The position numbers and the translations under genes are program-made. A DNA stretch of 21,160 nt, taken from positions 5,991 to 27,150 of the forward strand of contig OUQQ01000338.1 of the NCBI GenBank assembly GCA_900404475.1, read 5' to 3'. The notes under the pieces were generated by a model that worked only from the letters and a program-made list of their open reading frames with translations, was not told the DNA's origin and ran no database searches. Positions 1 to 17,291 of this stretch are shown here, piece after piece. Within the stretch, counting starts at the first letter, position 1. Each line of letters begins with the position of its first letter. Origin of the DNA: Spongospora subterranea. Its lineage: Eukaryota > Endomyxa > Phytomyxea > Plasmodiophorida > Plasmodiophoridae.

Positions 1-368
1 ATAACAAATTGAGATGGGTAAAAAAAGCAACATAACAAATTGAGATGGGTAAAAAAAGCAACATAACAGATTGAGATGGGTAAATAAGGCACATAACAAA
101 TTGAGATGGGTAAAAAAAGCAACATAACAGATTGAGATGGGTAAAAAAACCAACATAACAAATTAAGATGGGTAAAAAAAGCAACATAACAGATTGAGAT
201 GGGTAAAAAAACCAACATAGCAAATTGAGATGGGCAAAAAAAGCAACATAACAGATTGAGATGGGTAAAAAAAGCAACATAACAAATTGAGATGGGTAAA
301 AAAAGCAACAGATTGAGATGGGTAAAAAAAGAAACATAACAGATTAAGATGGGTGAAAAAAAAAAGCA
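1..368. repeat. 31-bp minisatellite, 12 tandem copies
   Basis: Twelve head-to-tail copies of a unit of about 31 bp, core AGATGGGTAAAAAAAG, fill the left edge and probably continue beyond it. Copies differ by scattered substitutions (caaatt/cagatt, gagat/aagat) and one copy near 305 is shortened. The period is not a multiple of three, so the open frame across it on the minus strand is a repeat artefact. On the minus strand the array lies just downstream of the SERCA exon that ends at 407 with a GT donor, so it is probably intronic in that gene. Confidence 0.95.
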
Positions 369-375
369 AACATCA

Positions 376-4052
<3,677 letters not shown>

Positions 4053-4780
4053 CTGGAGCCAAATCCGGTAGTAGGACAAAAAAAAGCAGGTCAGGCGTTT
4101 CCGGCCGCCGCCAATCGCGTATAATGGTCCACTGTGCGGATCCGGATCGTGACCCCCACACGACACGACCCAAAGAGTGTGACGGCTAAAAGGCCCGGAC
4201 CCCCACGTCACGTGATGCTGCGCTTTAACGTCCCGTACACAGTACACTGAGGTGTATGTATTCGAAACGAGCACAGCAGGTGCGAGGAGCTACCAGTACT
4301 GCGCACAGTCCACGGCAAGGTCAGTGAGTTCATCTCAGTTTGAACTGCGCACGCAACTGTAGAGTAAAACGGTAGGTAAATTAAGCTTTAAAATTAAAGA
4401 CTTATTAAGCTTTTAAAAAAATAAGTTAACAAAACACTTGCCAAACTTTTCAATGGGTAAAATACACTTGTTGTGTTATTATCCCGTAATAATCAAAAAG
4501 CTATATGGATGTAAAGTGAAAAACTGTATTTTTGTTCAGAAGTCCGAATAAAAGATCGTGCTGCGGTAACACAAGTGTCGAGATCAGAGAAATACGCAAC
4601 ATGACGGGGAACGTTATCATCTGTTGGATGGAGCAAGCATATAAAGAAGTTAACGGCAAACTTCAGTAGCAAGATAGAACCCTTTTGATTACGAAGATTC
4701 AAATAGGATAATCAACATAAAAAACCGGAATGGTTTGGAATATGCCATGGAAACAGACATCTCGTTCTGAACAGGTAACC
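4053..4780. other. Upstream region of SERCA, no secure gene
   Basis: Non-coding or weakly coding stretch. The part next to the SERCA start (4100-4330) is GC-richer and holds a TCACGTGA palindrome; the rest (4350-4720) is AT-rich. A minus-strand open frame at 4493-4702 could be a terminal exon of the tentative gene at 4781-5260, but I could not join the two in phase. I see no RNA gene here. Confidence 0.5.
4208..4215. promoter_or_regulatory. Palindromic E-box-like site TCACGTGA
   Basis: An 8-bp perfect palindrome, TCACGTGA, containing the CACGTG core bound by many bHLH/bZIP factors, lies about 155 bp upstream of the SERCA start codon in a GC-rich patch. The position suits a promoter element, but an 8-bp match can occur by chance and nothing else here proves function. 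Confidence 0.3.
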
Positions 4781-5260
4781 CTAGAACGCTGCTTTCTCCT
4801 TCAATCGGTGATCAGATAAATATATGTTGCCACTTCTGTTGAAGCTTTTCCAGTAACCAATTATTATTGGTCCGGTCAAGTTTATTATTGTCAAGAAACA
4901 GGATCTAATTTCCTTTTTCCAATGCGCAGAGCCACGTTTTGATTGAGTGGCGTATTTGCTAAGAAATCGCAGATCCTTATCGACTGGTACAGCCCGGAGG
5001 CATGGCGTAGGCTGAAAATTTTCAGATAATAAGTCTGGCAAATGCCGTTCTGAATTACCTGTGATCTTAACAGTTGAAAACAGGAGAACTCGTCAATAAC
5101 AACGGATGTGATGTCAAAATTTGGAATAGCAAGATGGCCGGTAACGGTAACTGGCACAGTAGAGCATAGCTGCGGCCTCTGCCGGAGAAGATTGCATTAA
5201 CCAAGGTTGCGGACTGTAACGTCGAGGTACAGGTTGCGATTTTGACGGTGTGGCCCGCAT
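4781..5260 (-). CDS. Possible small two-exon gene, unknown function
   Basis: Tentative. The first exon would start at ATG 5260 with a Pro/Ser/Ala-rich, probably disordered N-terminus (MRATPSKSQPVPRRYSPQP) and end at one of three phase-1 donors between 5158 and 5145. The second exon from 5034 enters with LLSENFQPTPCLRAVPVDKD, runs through a basic stretch (QSKRGSAHWKKEIR) and ends at the stop at 4781. The intron would be about 111-124 bp. An alternative is an exon in another frame (5059-5157, ending LLRSQ) spliced with a 47-bp intron to the same second exon. I recognise no domain. It is head-to-head with SMC3, about 200 bp between starts. Confidence 0.35.
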
Positions 5261-5461
5261 TGATTCGATTACTAGTCTGTTTTATAGGGGGATACCCGAT
5301 TAGAGTAGAGCAGTCACTTGTAGGATGATTCAGTTTTATGGAATTCTTTTGTGGTTAAAAACTCATCATGAACACTTTGTTTCAGGTTTTTTCGTATCGC
5401 CACCTCCGCCGAAACATCTGATTCAGTCAAACCGCCTGCCGGGCAACGCGGCAGCACCACA

Positions 5462-10913
<5,452 letters not shown>

Positions 10914-10949
10914 CTCATTATTTTATTATTGCCCATCTAAATTTCAACC

Positions 10950-11616
10950 ATGTTCGATCATGTTCTTATCAGCCTGACTTTTAACATTGATACGTCCGAT
11001 GGTACTGCGTTTGATTCGATCGAACAAAAGTAGATTGTCCAAGAAAACCTAGATGTTGTCGTCAAGTCGTCCTTTGATTGGACAATCAAATACCAACACC
11101 ATTCTGCATCGTTTGGTGGTTGGCCAACAAGTCAATCTAAGAACTAACCCGGTCAAATTCCCGCTTCTGTTTACTTGCCTAATTTGCAGACATATCGTAT
11201 TCACATTGAGACTATGTTGGGGTCAGAATTTCCTTACAAAGATTTCCAAATTATTGCTCCTTGTTGTTGCCTTAGACTTTGACAGTCGGTTTTTCTGAGT
11301 TAGCTAACATCGATATGTATGTGCCCTCATTCGTCTCATCGTCTGGATCAAAAGTGATCATTGCACTCTGGTTCATGCTGGTATTTCATGAACGTATTGA
11401 CAGATCTTGTTCTCGAACGATATAATAACGATTCGCTAGGAGTCGCTGCTAATCCGTTATTGTCAAAATTTATCGAATATTGGGGCAGTTCTATGGGCTG
11501 TCCTGCATTTGGTAATCTTGATTGTGTTCGGGCAGATAGTTGTATACCTGAAAGCCCAAAATAGGCCGAGGCTGGAGTTGTCGGATCCTAGCGACATCCA
11601 TCTCCTATATGAATGA
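10950..11616 (+). CDS. Putative single-pass membrane protein, unknown family
   Basis: Tentative four-exon model: 10950-11001, 11053-11130, 11286-11353, 11440-11616, all phases consistent, 124 residues. The second intron is 155 bp; the first is 51 bp and the third 86 bp. The strongest evidence is the last exon: IGAVLWAVLHLVILIVFGQI reads as a transmembrane helix, followed by a polar tail (KAQNRPRLELSDPSDIHLLYE) and TGA. The upstream part (FNIDTSD, SSFDWTIKYQHH) looks like beta-strand lumenal sequence. There is no clear signal peptide, and a further exon (11188-11265, TYRIHIETMLGSEFPYKDF) may belong here in another frame, so the N-terminal half is unsure. It starts only 36 bp after the SMC3 stop. 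Confidence 0.4.
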
Positions 11617-12327
11617 TTTTCCAAAATATATTATTGCCACTCTGAGCAATGTTTCTTTGGTCCCTTCGACAGATTTTCTGTTGGCATTGGCGATATGTCA
11701 TCGTTCATTATTACAGGTAGAAGCGATATAGATGTCATACGTTCCCCCACTGAAAATCGGTCTTCTCTGTTTTGAGACTCTGCCAAGTTCCCAGGACCAA
11801 GAGGATCTTCGTGACGAATCGCCCTCGGTGAACATTCCTCCGAGCCTTCTGACTGTGTAATGAGCGTCTTTGCAACGCCTTCCACTATTCGTACTTTCAA
11901 TATCCAGATCCTGTACCCATTTTTTCGTCGGAAACAAACTTTGCGATTTCCTTCTGAAGTGCGTTGTTTCCCGATACGTTTACATTATGTTGTCTACGGC
12001 ATCGACAAAACAATTGTCAACCGAGTAAAAACGAAGTTTACTCAGTGCGATGAACACAATTTTGGAACTGCAACCGTAATCAAAACTCATAAAAAAATGA
12101 CGGCAATTCAGCCAACTCCCCTATATTCGAAAACGTTTCACGAAAAACTGTTTAGTACGTCAGGAAAAGATAAAAATTGTCAAATCCATGGGCGCCAAGC
12201 TCCGCTCGAGTCTTTTTCACGTGAAAACGAACGTATATTAGCGTTGTCCGTAAAGAAAATGGTAGGGATCACAATTGATATTACCCTTGCAGGAGTACGA
12301 CGTTGTCGCAATGCATCATTGCGGTAA
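11609..12327 (+). CDS. Putative three-exon gene, unknown function
   Basis: Tentative model: exons 11609-11716, 11777-11854 and 11908-12327, all phase 0, with 60- and 53-bp introns of the size usual here; 201 residues. It begins MNDFPKYIIATLSNVSLVPS, passes a polar acidic stretch (SSQDQEDLRDESPSVNIPPS) and ends in a basic, polar region (QPTPLYSKTFHEKLF, LESFSRENERI). I recognise no family. The start overlaps the stop of the preceding model by 8 bp, which is odd for a eukaryote and suggests either one gene with an unresolved junction or a wrong start. Part of the third exon is duplicated at 13297-13452. Confidence 0.4.
12028..12231 (+). repeat. Direct repeat, copy 1 (intact frame)
   Basis: This segment, from AAACGAAGTTTACTC to the TTTTTCACGTGAAA block, recurs at 13297-13452 in the same orientation. 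Here it lies in an uninterrupted reading frame within the third exon of the gene at 11609. Most of the shared blocks are near-identical. Copy 1 has about 45 extra bases after GTTTACTC that copy 2 lacks. Confidence 0.85.
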
Positions 12328-12354
12328 CACACAGCACTTCGTCGCCAGAATCCT

Positions 12355-12387
12355 GTGAGCTCGACGAGTTTTATTCGTCGAGCTCAC
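12355..12387. repeat. Perfect 13-bp inverted repeat, 7-nt loop
   Basis: Left arm GTGAGCTCGACGA (12355-12367), loop GTTTTAT, right arm TCGTCGAGCTCAC (12375-12387), with no mismatch. It lies 28 bp after the stop of the tentative gene ending at 12327, so it could form a hairpin in the 3' UTR. There is no T run after it, so it is not a simple polymerase terminator. Confidence 0.9.
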
Positions 12388-12448
12388 TCATTGGGCAAAC
12401 TCGCGTGAAACTCACGAACACCGGGTTTTGCTGCCAGGTAAACACTAG

Positions 12449-12474
12449 GATCGTGACTATTTGAGCTCACGATC
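12449..12474. repeat. 8-bp inverted repeat sharing GTGA/GAGCTCAC core
   Basis: GATCGTGA (12449-12456) and TCACGATC (12467-12474) are separated by 10 nt. The loop plus right arm contains TTGAGCTCACGATC, which repeats the GAGCTCAC of the larger hairpin at 12355-12387. A smaller CGTGA/TCACG hairpin (12404-12416) lies between the two. Confidence 0.7.
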
Positions 12475-12564
12475 GCGTCATTTATGTTCAAAATCAATAT
12501 CATCATAGTAAGCCATTCAATAAAGCTGATACGTCAGCTATTTTCTGATCATTGAAGGCCTCAA

Positions 12565-13212
12565 TCAGAAATGTCCCATGCGGATCTTAGAGGTTCGCAT
12601 GTTCGACCAGGCTGCTCGATGTTCCTCTGTCGATTGTCCATAATGCCACAGCCGTGCCTCATAATTTCCAGTTAAGAACTGAGAATGCGCCTTTGCAAAC
12701 GTTCTAGTCAAGGAATTCTTTCTGTTTGCCCGACCACGTGTTTTTCGTCGTCTGAGGACGACTTGTTGACAATCCATATTGTAAGTCAATGATGGCAGTA
12801 ATCTCAACTTTTTCAGGGCAGTTCCGCCAGGTGACTGACATTCCAAACGGTGAAAATTGCTGTAATAAAGGTCGCCCCAAGACGATCTCCAGGATGGTCG
12901 CGCACTCGTGCGTCCATCTGGCTTAAAAATGGAATTACATCATTCCAGCGCCAGGTAGTAATCGCTCCATTTGGGAGCATTGGAGTTGACATGACAAGAG
13001 AGTTGACCCGAAATGACATCGGGGTGACGCGGTCTCACAGCAGAAGCAATCCAAGCTGAGGGCGTCGCAAGAGCCTCCAGTAATCGACGACAACATCCTA
13101 TGAGTGAGCCCTTGGAACACATTATGAAGTGAGTCGTTAATGTTCCAACAAAACTGCATCGGCTAGGCCTTGGGATGATACGACGCGGCGTGTAGACTGC
13201 CTCATGCGTCAT
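12565..13212 (-). pseudogene. Long minus-strand open frame broken by one TGA; unclear
   Basis: One frame runs from 13212 to 12565 (216 codons) with a single stop, TGA at 12942-12940. The part after the stop is basic (VVLRRRKTRGRANRKNS) and Trp/His-containing. A different frame of the same strand (13019-12813) is also open and reads plausibly (ITTWRWNDVIPFLSQMDARV). I could not find introns that join these, and I recognise no family. It may be a decayed gene or mobile-element fragment, or chance. Confidence 0.25.
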
Positions 13213-13779
13213 GAAAGAACAAGGCTCCCACGATTATGGATGTAGTGGAAACTACCAGTACCCTTTTGAAAGCGTCCAGCATGATAAACCAACCACAAAC
13301 GAAGTTTACTCCATAAAATGACGGCAATTCAGCCAACTCCCCTTATATTCGAAAACATTTCACGAAAAACTGTTTAAAACATCAGGAAAAGATAAATATT
13401 GTTAAATTTATGGGCGACACGCTCCCTTGAGTCTCTTTCACGTGAAAGCAAAAGAGATCAGTTCAAAATTCTGCGTCTGCCAATCGCAGCACGAATTCAA
13501 ACGAAGATTCCAAGATCTCACACGCTTCGACAAAAAGACCTTTGTATGATTTTGCTGAGAGATCACTTTAATTGGTGTCTGCTACACCAAATAAAAGAAA
13601 CGCAATACCCAAGAAATTCGGGTCTTCCGTTGTTACGAAAGGTAGAAACCGAGTCTGTAACTGACAGGGAGGAAGAGTATCTCCATCCGTTTTACCTGTC
13701 CAGCAATATCTCCACCGAGCGAGGGGATCACAATTCACAACCCAAATAAGCAAAACAATAACACACAACCTCTTCTAAT
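13213..13779. other. Stretch with a decayed repeat copy and a plus-strand open frame
   Basis: Holds copy 2 of the direct repeat (13297-13452). A plus-strand frame runs out of it (13399-13749, 116 codons; QFKILRLPIAARIQTKIPRS and a Glu/Ser-rich end). That frame starts inside the repeat in a frame that matches copy 1 only after an indel, so it could be a remnant of a longer paralogue. No recognised domain. The last 30 bp before 13780 are A/C-rich and look like a 5' leader for the next gene. Confidence 0.4.
13297..13452 (+). pseudogene. Direct repeat, copy 2 (frameshifted partial duplicate)
   Basis: Partial duplicate of 12028-12231 about 1.27 kb downstream. Relative to copy 1 it lacks about 45 bp near the start, gains one T in CCCCTTATATTCG and loses one base near GCTCCCTTGAG. 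The frame is therefore shifted between the two indels and restored after. This is the pattern of a decaying coding copy without purifying selection, though copy 1 itself is only a tentative gene. Confidence 0.65.
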
Positions 13780-14259
13780 ATGGTCACCAAATCGCTTTCG
13801 CAGCTGTGGTATTCCGGCAACACAGAGCAGCGCGCCCTGGTTGTAAGTATGGGCGTTCTGCAAATGTTGACGTTGGCATACGCGATCTCGGCATGGGTCG
13901 CCAGCTCGGTATTGCTCAATCCATTCGTCACAGTTTGGAGCACGTTGATAATAATCGGCATCACATCATTCATCACTGCCTTTATCGCGTTCCAACCAAT
14001 GAGGTCTGATATAACGATAGGAGCGGTTATGGGTCTTAGTGGAGCATCAGCCAATGTTTGCGCAATGACAGCCATCGATTTTTCCAGAAGCACAATTGGC
14101 GCATTCAAGTCCACCACAGTGTTTTGCGTCTTCCTAGTGTTTTCATTCGTGATTACGTCCGCGCTGGTCTGGGTTTTAAGATTTGATTTGGTCCCGACAA
14201 TGTTCAAAGAGCCAACTAACAATACCCTACCCAAAGATCGTGTTGCTGAACCAGCTTGA
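13780..14259 (+). CDS. Four-transmembrane protein, unknown function
   Basis: Intronless frame of 159 residues ending in TGA. It has four hydrophobic segments: about 19-45 (LVVSMGVLQMLTLAYAISAW), 50-72 (FVTVWSTLIIIGITSFITAF), 79-98 (TIGAVMGLSGASANVCAMTA) and 112-133 (VFCVFLVFSFVITSALVWVL). The N- and C-termini are short and polar, with Lys/Asp/Glu near the C-terminus. The start context is AATATGG. I do not recognise the family. The opposite strand has a longer open frame (188 codons), but the hydrophobic periodicity and compact start/stop favour the plus strand. It lies 176 bp upstream of the SRP RNA gene on the same strand. Confidence 0.75.
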   Translation: MVTKSLSQLWYSGNTEQRALVVSMGVLQMLTLAYAISAWVASSVLLNPFVTVWSTLIIIGITSFITAFIAFQPMRSDITIGAVMGLSGASANVCAMTAIDFSRSTIGAFKSTTVFCVFLVFSFVITSALVWVLRFDLVPTMFKEPTNNTLPKDRVAEPA

Positions 14260-14404
14260 CCTTTTTCTCGTATAAAACACTTGTCAAGTTTCATTTTTCA
14301 ATCCCACCCAGAGTTAATCGGTTCACACCACTGTCATAAAATCCGACTGTAGAGTGGCGGACTTGGAGGACCCATAAGTAACTTTCCTGATGGTTCATGT
14401 TTGG

Positions 14405-14411
14405 TATATAA
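14405..14411 (+). promoter_or_regulatory. TATA box of the SRP RNA gene
   Basis: TATATAA lies about 31 bp before the inferred 5' end of the SRP RNA (about 14436). This spacing is typical of RNA polymerase III genes with external promoters, such as plant 7SL and U6 genes. An upstream partner element is expected but I cannot name it from one sequence. Confidence 0.65.
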
Positions 14412-14435
14412 GTCATCGACTTCATTATGGTTAAT

Positions 14436-14727
14436 GTCGGGGCAGTAGCGACGTCCTGTAGCCCTAGTTGGGGACTGAAACTGTGTGGATGACCAATCAT
14501 ACCTTGGCGCCCAGGATGTCTATGTTGAGGGCCGGCCCATTCCAAACTGGTGGTCAACAGTGGCAATTCTTCGGAGGAAGGGTTGTCGCGGTTTGATACT
14601 GAGGGAGGGACCGCCTAAGGCCGGGAACGGAGCAGGGAAAACTTCCCGCCGTCAGTAGTGGAAGGAACACTGGCCTGAATAGACGCTTGGATTACGCTCT
14701 TGTATGGTCTGGTTAGACCTCAGTTTT
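14436..14727 (+). ncRNA. Signal recognition particle RNA (7SL)
   Basis: RNA scaffold of the signal recognition particle, which binds ribosomes making secretory proteins and brings them to the ER membrane. The Alu domain shows CCTGTAGCCCTAGTTGGGGA followed by CTGAAACTG, matching the human CCTGTAGTCCCAGC...GGGAGGCTGAG pattern. The S domain helix 8 is clear: GGCCGGGAACGGAGCAGGG then AAAACTTCC, matching human GGTCGGAAACGGAGCAGGTC-AAAACTCC, with the GGAA tetraloop. Downstream GTCAGTAGTGG and GCCTGAATAGACGC match the conserved human strand (ATCAGTAGTGGG, CCTGTGAATAG). Length about 292 nt agrees with the eukaryotic 7SL of about 300. The 5' end is set by distance from the TATA box and homology, within a few bases. 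Confidence 0.93.
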
Positions 14728-14731
14728 TTTT
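14724..14731 (+). terminator. RNA polymerase III T-run terminator
   Basis: Eight consecutive T residues follow GACCTCAG at the end of the SRP RNA, the usual Pol III stop signal. Confidence 0.85.
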
Positions 14732-14760
14732 CTGCATTATTCTTTACATTCTTTTTATTT

Positions 14761-15420
14761 TCATCTTGGACAATTTTGTTCTAGAAATCCTTCCGAAGGA
14801 TTGATTGCCACTGTTGACCGCACCGCAAACATAGGCTTCCTGGGCACGGATCCGTCGCTGAAGTAATTACCCCACAATACAAATTGGCGCCGCAGATCGA
14901 CCATGACATTGTCAGGTGGGGAGTTTGGCTGGGGCGGCAGTCTATGCATGACTTTTACCACGACGTTGTATCTGTCTGCATAACTGATTATGTTTACTGC
15001 AAAACCCGTTAACTCATGGAACTGGCTTGGTTCATGTTATGTCATACTGTCTTTTCGTAAACAGATAGAATATTTACCCACGATCTCGTTTATTAGTTAA
15101 GATAACCAAGTGGCCAAATCGGTGAGCATTCGTTCAAACACAAATCGAATTGGATATTGAAAGTACTTCTCCTGCGAGCCATCGTCGTGGCCGACCTTGA
15201 AAAGATGCTCATCCCTGTCCAATGGTCTTTTGGGAGGCGCCCCCAGGACATGTGCAACATTGCGCGGGTAGCGCCACCCGCTGCCTTCCCGGAACAGCAC
15301 ATTGTCTATACTAGACCTCATTCCGAGGCGTATTGGTTTCGCCCTCCCAACAGCATTGAGGCTTGCAGGTGCGTCCAACAATACACCGTATTCTGTTGAT
15401 GGATTTGCATGCGTCAACAT
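14761..15420 (-). CDS. Putative two-exon gene, unknown function
   Basis: Model: exon 1 15420-15107 and exon 2 14983-14761, joined in phase 2 across a 123-bp intron; 178 residues. Exon 1 starts MLTHANPSTEYGVLLDAP and continues with a charged region (DRDEHLFKVGHDDGSQEKYF) and IRFVFERMLTDLAT. Exon 2 has a Pro-rich stretch (RLPPQPNSPPDNVMVDLRRQ) and ends NPSEGFLEQNCPR. Both frames are uninterrupted and read like a soluble globular protein, but I do not recognise the family. It is head-to-head with RAD23, with 341 bp between starts. An open frame on the other strand (15157-15399) is judged a shadow. Confidence 0.45.
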
Positions 15421-15761
15421 TTAGCTGACCTTTGCAATTGCTGTTTTACTTTTCCCTTCCGAATTGTCACTATTGATTCGTTCTTTTTTTCTGTCCATCG
15501 CTCCAGTGCCTGATTTTATGCGACTGGATAGACCTTGATCTTCAATTATCTTCAATCAATTCAATTTTTTCCGATCAAAAATTAGAGTGTGAAACCTGAG
15601 CGTCGAACTATTGCTGCTGTATTACTTTTATTGTGTCTGGTTTCAATTAATCGCTTCCATTGAAATGAATTTTTATTGATACGCTCATTTTCGCGGAATG
15701 TCAACGTTTGTTGCTGAGCTGATGGGTCCACTGATGAATTGTATAAAGGTCGCCGTGAATC
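15421..15761. promoter_or_regulatory. Shared intergenic region between divergent genes
   Basis: AT-rich 341-bp gap between the tentative minus-strand gene and RAD23. No RNA gene or repeat seen. If both genes are real it must hold both promoters. A minus-strand open frame crosses part of it (to 15701) but overlaps the first RAD23 exon and has no supporting features. Confidence 0.4.
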
Positions 15762-17139
15762 ATGGTAAAGATCAAACTCAAAACATTGGCGAACAAGACG
15801 TTCGATGCCGATTTGGCCCCTGAATTAACGGTTGGAGTTGTTTTAACCATTTGTATCTGAAGTCCATTCGGTTTTTGTTGCCTTACAAGCAATCGTGTCC
15901 AGTTAAACACAATTTTCTACCTTTGCGTTTTCATCTCGAGTTTCGCTTGCGTGTTTCAAAATTGTCCATAAGAATACTGATTGGTAACCGGAATATTTAG
16001 ATCGGTCAAGTGAAAGTGGAGATCAGTGAAAAGTATGGCTTTGGAGAACCGGAGTTGATTAAGCTGATCTACACAGGAAAGATCCTCAAAGACGAAGTCA
16101 CTGTCGAACAGTCTAATCTTCAAGAAGGTGGATTCCTTGTTGTTATGGTAAGTGCATTCTGTACTAAAGCAGACGAAACCTTTTCAAGAAACCTAACTTC
16201 TTAGAAATAGGTTTCGAAGAAAAAAGAACCTGTCGCCGCGCCATCTCCTCCCTCCCCGGCTCCGGTTCAACCAGCTCCGTTGGCACAACCTGCTGCCCAG
16301 CCATCTCCGGTTCGAGTTCAGCCAGCAGCGGCATCTCCTGTGGCAGCTCCTGCCACAGATTCGGGCCTCGTTCGTGGGCCCGCCTATGATCAGGCTGTTG
16401 AGAATTTAATGGCTCTAGGATTTGAGAGGTAGAATCTATCATAGTTTTAATTTTGCTTCCAGTTTCTTTTCAAAATAATTTCTGTTTCTTATGAAATGGT
16501 TTTGCTAATGATATCACTTCTTTGCGAACTTAGAGAGCAAGTCGTAGCCGCTCTACAAGCCAGTTTCAACAATCCTGACCGCGCCGCAGAATACCTTTTC
16601 AGTGGTATCCCAGAGAGTTTTGCTGCTGCTGAAAATGAGCCTGAAGAAGAACATGCTGAAGCAGCTCATGGGGGTGGTGTTCCCGTTGATTTAGCCACGA
16701 TTCAGCAGCTGATTCAAGACCGGCCCGAAGTGCTCGATGCCATCATCAACCACATCGGCCAGTCCAACCCACAGCTTTTGCAAGCCATTGGCAACAACAG
16801 AGAAGCGTTTGCTCAATTAATTCAGAATCCTGCTGTCTTAGCCCAAATTTTACAATCGTTCGGTATTGGTACGTGTTTAGAGTTGCGGTTGTCATACGCG
16901 TTGTTTGACTTTTATTGTCGCGCGTAGCTGGAGCCAGTCCTGGAGGAGGAGGTGCTGGAGGTGACGGATCCAATGTCGTCCAAGTATCTTTAGCCGACCG
17001 CCAGGCGATTGAACGATTAGCTGGGCTTGGATTCAGTCATAATCGCGCTCTGGAAGCATACCTGGCTTGCGATAGAAATGAAGAAATCGCCGCCAACTAC
17101 CTATTTGAGAGCGGGAATGATCCAGAGCCTGAAGAATAG
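15762..17139 (+). CDS. RAD23: RAD23 ubiquitin receptor / NER factor (complete, 5 exons)
   Basis: Shuttle factor that carries ubiquitinated proteins to the proteasome and, bound to XPC/Rad4, supports nucleotide excision repair. Exons: 15762-15830, 16001-16147, 16211-16428, 16534-16868, 16928-17139; phases agree, 326 residues, TAG stop. Domains: N-terminal ubiquitin-like domain 1-74 ([28 protein letters not shown]), Pro/Ala-rich linker 80-120, UBA1 131-171 ([15 protein letters not shown]), acidic Glu-rich segment, XPC-binding STI1-like domain 196-250 ([20 protein letters not shown]), Gly-rich linker, and UBA2 278-319 ([20 protein letters not shown]). The full domain order makes this RAD23 rather than DSK2 or DDI1. 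It is somewhat shorter than yeast Rad23 (398), mostly in the linkers. It converges on the SLC4 gene. Confidence 0.96.
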
Positions 17140-17197
17140 TTACTGAACAGTTGGCGGTTGCAAGTGTGTGTGGCATCGCTAATCCATTGAAGTTAAC

Positions 17198-17203
17198 AAT
17201 AAA
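17198..17203 (+). promoter_or_regulatory. Polyadenylation signal AATAAA of RAD23
   Basis: AATAAA 59 bp after the RAD23 stop, a suitable distance for 3' end formation. Only 152 bp separate the RAD23 and SLC4 stops, so the two 3' UTRs are short and may overlap. Confidence 0.6.
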
Positions 17204-17291
17204 TTTCACCTGAGGTGGCGGCTATGCCTTTTTCAGTCAATTCACACGTAAATCTCATTAACTTTATTTGTATAACCAGCTAGATGGGGTT

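Larger units (their letters stand above)
12328..12564. other. Non-coding stretch with three hairpins
   Basis: No gene seen. It holds three inverted repeats with related GTGA/TCAC cores: 12355-12387 (13-bp perfect stem), 12404-12416 (5-bp stem) and 12449-12474 (8-bp stem). It is otherwise AT-rich, with an AATAAA at 12519-12524 that could serve plus-strand polyadenylation. Confidence 0.5.

Noticed and set aside
1..368. CRISPR-like array of repeats
   Set aside because: Units are contiguous with no unique spacers and sit in an intron of a eukaryotic gene; it is a minisatellite.
163..369. Open frame on the minus strand through the minisatellite
   Set aside because: It is made only of the 31-bp repeat read in rotating frames and lies in a presumed intron.
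5035..5058. 24-bp intron joining two frames of the tentative gene at 4781-5260
   Set aside because: Too short compared with the 41-bp minimum seen in secure genes here; a 47-bp or 111-124-bp intron is more likely.
11437..11439. TAG stop inside a frame joining 11404 to the TM exon
   Set aside because: Splicing at the AG ending at 11439 removes it and keeps phase, so no readthrough or pseudogene is needed.
12355..12387. Hairpin as a bacterial-type terminator
   Set aside because: The DNA is eukaryotic and no T run follows the stem.
12940..12942. In-frame TGA as a possible selenocysteine codon
   Set aside because: No homology to selenoproteins, no SECIS element seen, and competing frames on the same strand; chance or pseudogene is simpler.
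13728..14294. 188-codon open frame on the minus strand opposite the four-TM gene
   Set aside because: It is the antisense shadow of a frame with four regular hydrophobic segments; antisense of TM-coding DNA often stays open. It has no recognisable domain.
15157..15399. Plus-strand open frame opposite the 14761-15420 model
   Set aside because: Shorter, Arg/Pro-rich and without supporting splice structure; the minus-strand frame is longer and joins a second exon in phase.
15742..15747. TATAAA upstream of RAD23 as its TATA box
   Set aside because: Only about 15 bp before the start codon, which leaves no room for a transcription start and leader.
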